47,845 bases of DNA from Spirochaetaceae bacterium. Lineage in GTDB: Bacteria; Spirochaetota; Spirochaetia; Treponematales; Rectinemataceae. The notes under the pieces are model-generated. The model saw only the letters and a list, made by a program, of their open reading frames with translations, was not told the DNA's origin and searched no databases. Below are positions 47,258-47,845 of the stretch, piece after piece. The stretch spans positions 1 to 47,845 of the forward strand of contig JANXYO010000086.1 of the NCBI GenBank assembly GCA_025356015.1. The letters are read 5' to 3'. The translations under genes and the position numbers were made by a program. Position 1 is the first letter of the stretch. Every line of letters begins with the position of its first letter.

Positions 47258-47286
47258 AAGGGGGGCGCCCCTGAAGGCCGGGGCTC

Positions 47287-47760
47287 CTACTCGCTTCCCG
47301 TCATTCGCCTGAGCCTGGCCATGAAGTCCTGGCGGTCCTCGAGGCGCTCGAGGTCGAAGGGGATATACATGAGCTTTTCGAGCTTTAGACCCAGGAACAT
47401 GTAGCGCTTGCCCTCGGCGATGGAAATGATGCTCGAGGCATCGATCGTGGACTCGTTCGCCTCGTCCTTGTAGCGGAATTCCCTTGAGGTGAGCAGGAGG
47501 GTGGCGCGCAGCCCATCATGCTTTGCCCTGTGGTACTGAAAATATGGCCGATAGAGATAGAACATGCCGGCAGCCGCGAGGGCCATGCCCACGAGGTAGT
47601 AGTTGCCGCTCGCCCGGTGAAACAGGAAGAGGGCCGAGAGCGCCAGGCAGGCTGGTCCCGCGAAGAGGCGTTGCCATCGAAGCTGGGGGGCGTGGTACCA
47701 TGACCAGAAGAATAGCTTCTTCTGATCCTGGGGCTCGAGTTCATAGCGGTACTCTCTCAT
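47287..47760 (-). CDS. YcxB-like small membrane protein
   Basis: A 157-residue protein with two TM helices (LFAGPACLALSALFLFHRAS and NYYLVGMALAAAGMFYLY) and a C-terminal soluble domain of beta strands with TLLLTSREFRYKDEANES, SIISIAEGKRYMFLGLKLEK and YIPFDLERLEDRQDFMARL. This is the arrangement of the YcxB-like family (DUF in which the C-terminal half has a PH-like fold), of unknown function. The start at 47758-47760 follows GGGAGTGG. The rest of the window to 47845 holds no further gene that I can see. Convergent with the FAD-linked oxidase gene. Confidence 0.8.
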   Translation of the reverse strand: MREYRYELEPQDQKKLFFWSWYHAPQLRWQRLFAGPACLALSALFLFHRASGNYYLVGMALAAAGMFYLYRPYFQYHRAKHDGLRATLLLTSREFRYKDEANESTIDASSIISIAEGKRYMFLGLKLEKLMYIPFDLERLEDRQDFMARLRRMTGSE

Positions 47761-47845
47761 GGCCACTCCCGGTTCAGCTCGTGTCTTCCGGCAGACTAGC
47801 ATCCGAAAGTAGCCCTGCTCAAGCAGGTCACGGCTTCCCACCTTG

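Noticed and set aside
47258-47286. Terminator between the FAD oxidase and YcxB-like genes
   Set aside because: GGGGCGCCCC is self-complementary, but has almost no loop and no T run follows on either strand.
1-47845. tRNA genes, CRISPR arrays, insertion sequences or prophage genes
   Set aside because: No cloverleaf-like T-loop/anticodon arrangement, spaced repeats, transposase or phage structural motifs were found on reading the sequence and predicted proteins.

Overview
The window is GC-rich, densely coded bacterial chromosome with about 35 genes, no rRNA, tRNA, CRISPR array or insertion sequence that I can see, and no gene-free stretch longer than about 170 bases. Several features point to a spirochaete: a TatT-like lipoprotein, a DctP-type protein and a fused DctQM permease in the same order as the TatT/TatP/TatQ-M locus of Treponema pallidum; a protein resembling a conserved treponemal family of unknown function; and many small cyclic-nucleotide-binding domains. 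A 2[4Fe-4S] ferredoxin, EtfBA with an acyl-CoA dehydrogenase, citrate-type uptake and sugar-cleaving enzymes would suit an anaerobe or facultative fermenter. The lineage is inference; no rRNA is present to confirm it.

Layout. 1-2500: end of a HisKA_2-type histidine kinase, a GNAT acetyltransferase, and on the minus strand a tandem VOC protein behind a DHFR-family gene that is cut by an in-frame amber codon. 2600-8200: TerC/YjbE-type membrane protein, tctCBA tricarboxylate transporter, divergent citG, and rnhA. 8250-12140: TRAP transporter (TatT-like, DctP, DctQM). 12200-18830: a divergent three-gene operon of two asymmetric ABC exporter subunits and a 901-residue membrane protein of unknown function. 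18870-21000: secreted PQQ-type sugar dehydrogenase and a frameshifted nitroreductase. 21000-23360: two-TM RCK potassium channel with a separate cyclic-nucleotide-binding subunit and a secreted protein. 23530-28750: RluA-type pseudouridine synthase, a conserved unknown, PgeF, an OmpA-like protein and a YbjQ protein. 28830-32590: etfB-etfA-acyl-CoA dehydrogenase. 32600-35000: Nudix and TetR genes divergent from an NAD(P)-dependent reductase, with a perfect operator between them. 35000-40250: glycosyltransferase, two-module AAA+ ATPase and a metallo-beta-lactamase protein with two cyclic-nucleotide-binding-like domains. 40360-47760: GH36 alpha-galactosidase, ferredoxin, a catalytically dead Rossmann-less relative of 6-phosphogluconate dehydrogenase, a chemoreceptor, an FAD-linked oxidase and a YcxB-like membrane protein.

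The most unusual items are the ABC/901-residue operon, the AAA+/MBL-CNBD pair, the Rossmann-less 6PGDH paralogue, the split channel/CNBD pair, and a recurring promoter layout in which the -10 box lies only 6-9 bases before the start codon and no Shine-Dalgarno is present, suggesting leaderless mRNAs. Two genes carry single-base lesions (amber codon, one extra A); each could be true decay or a sequence error.
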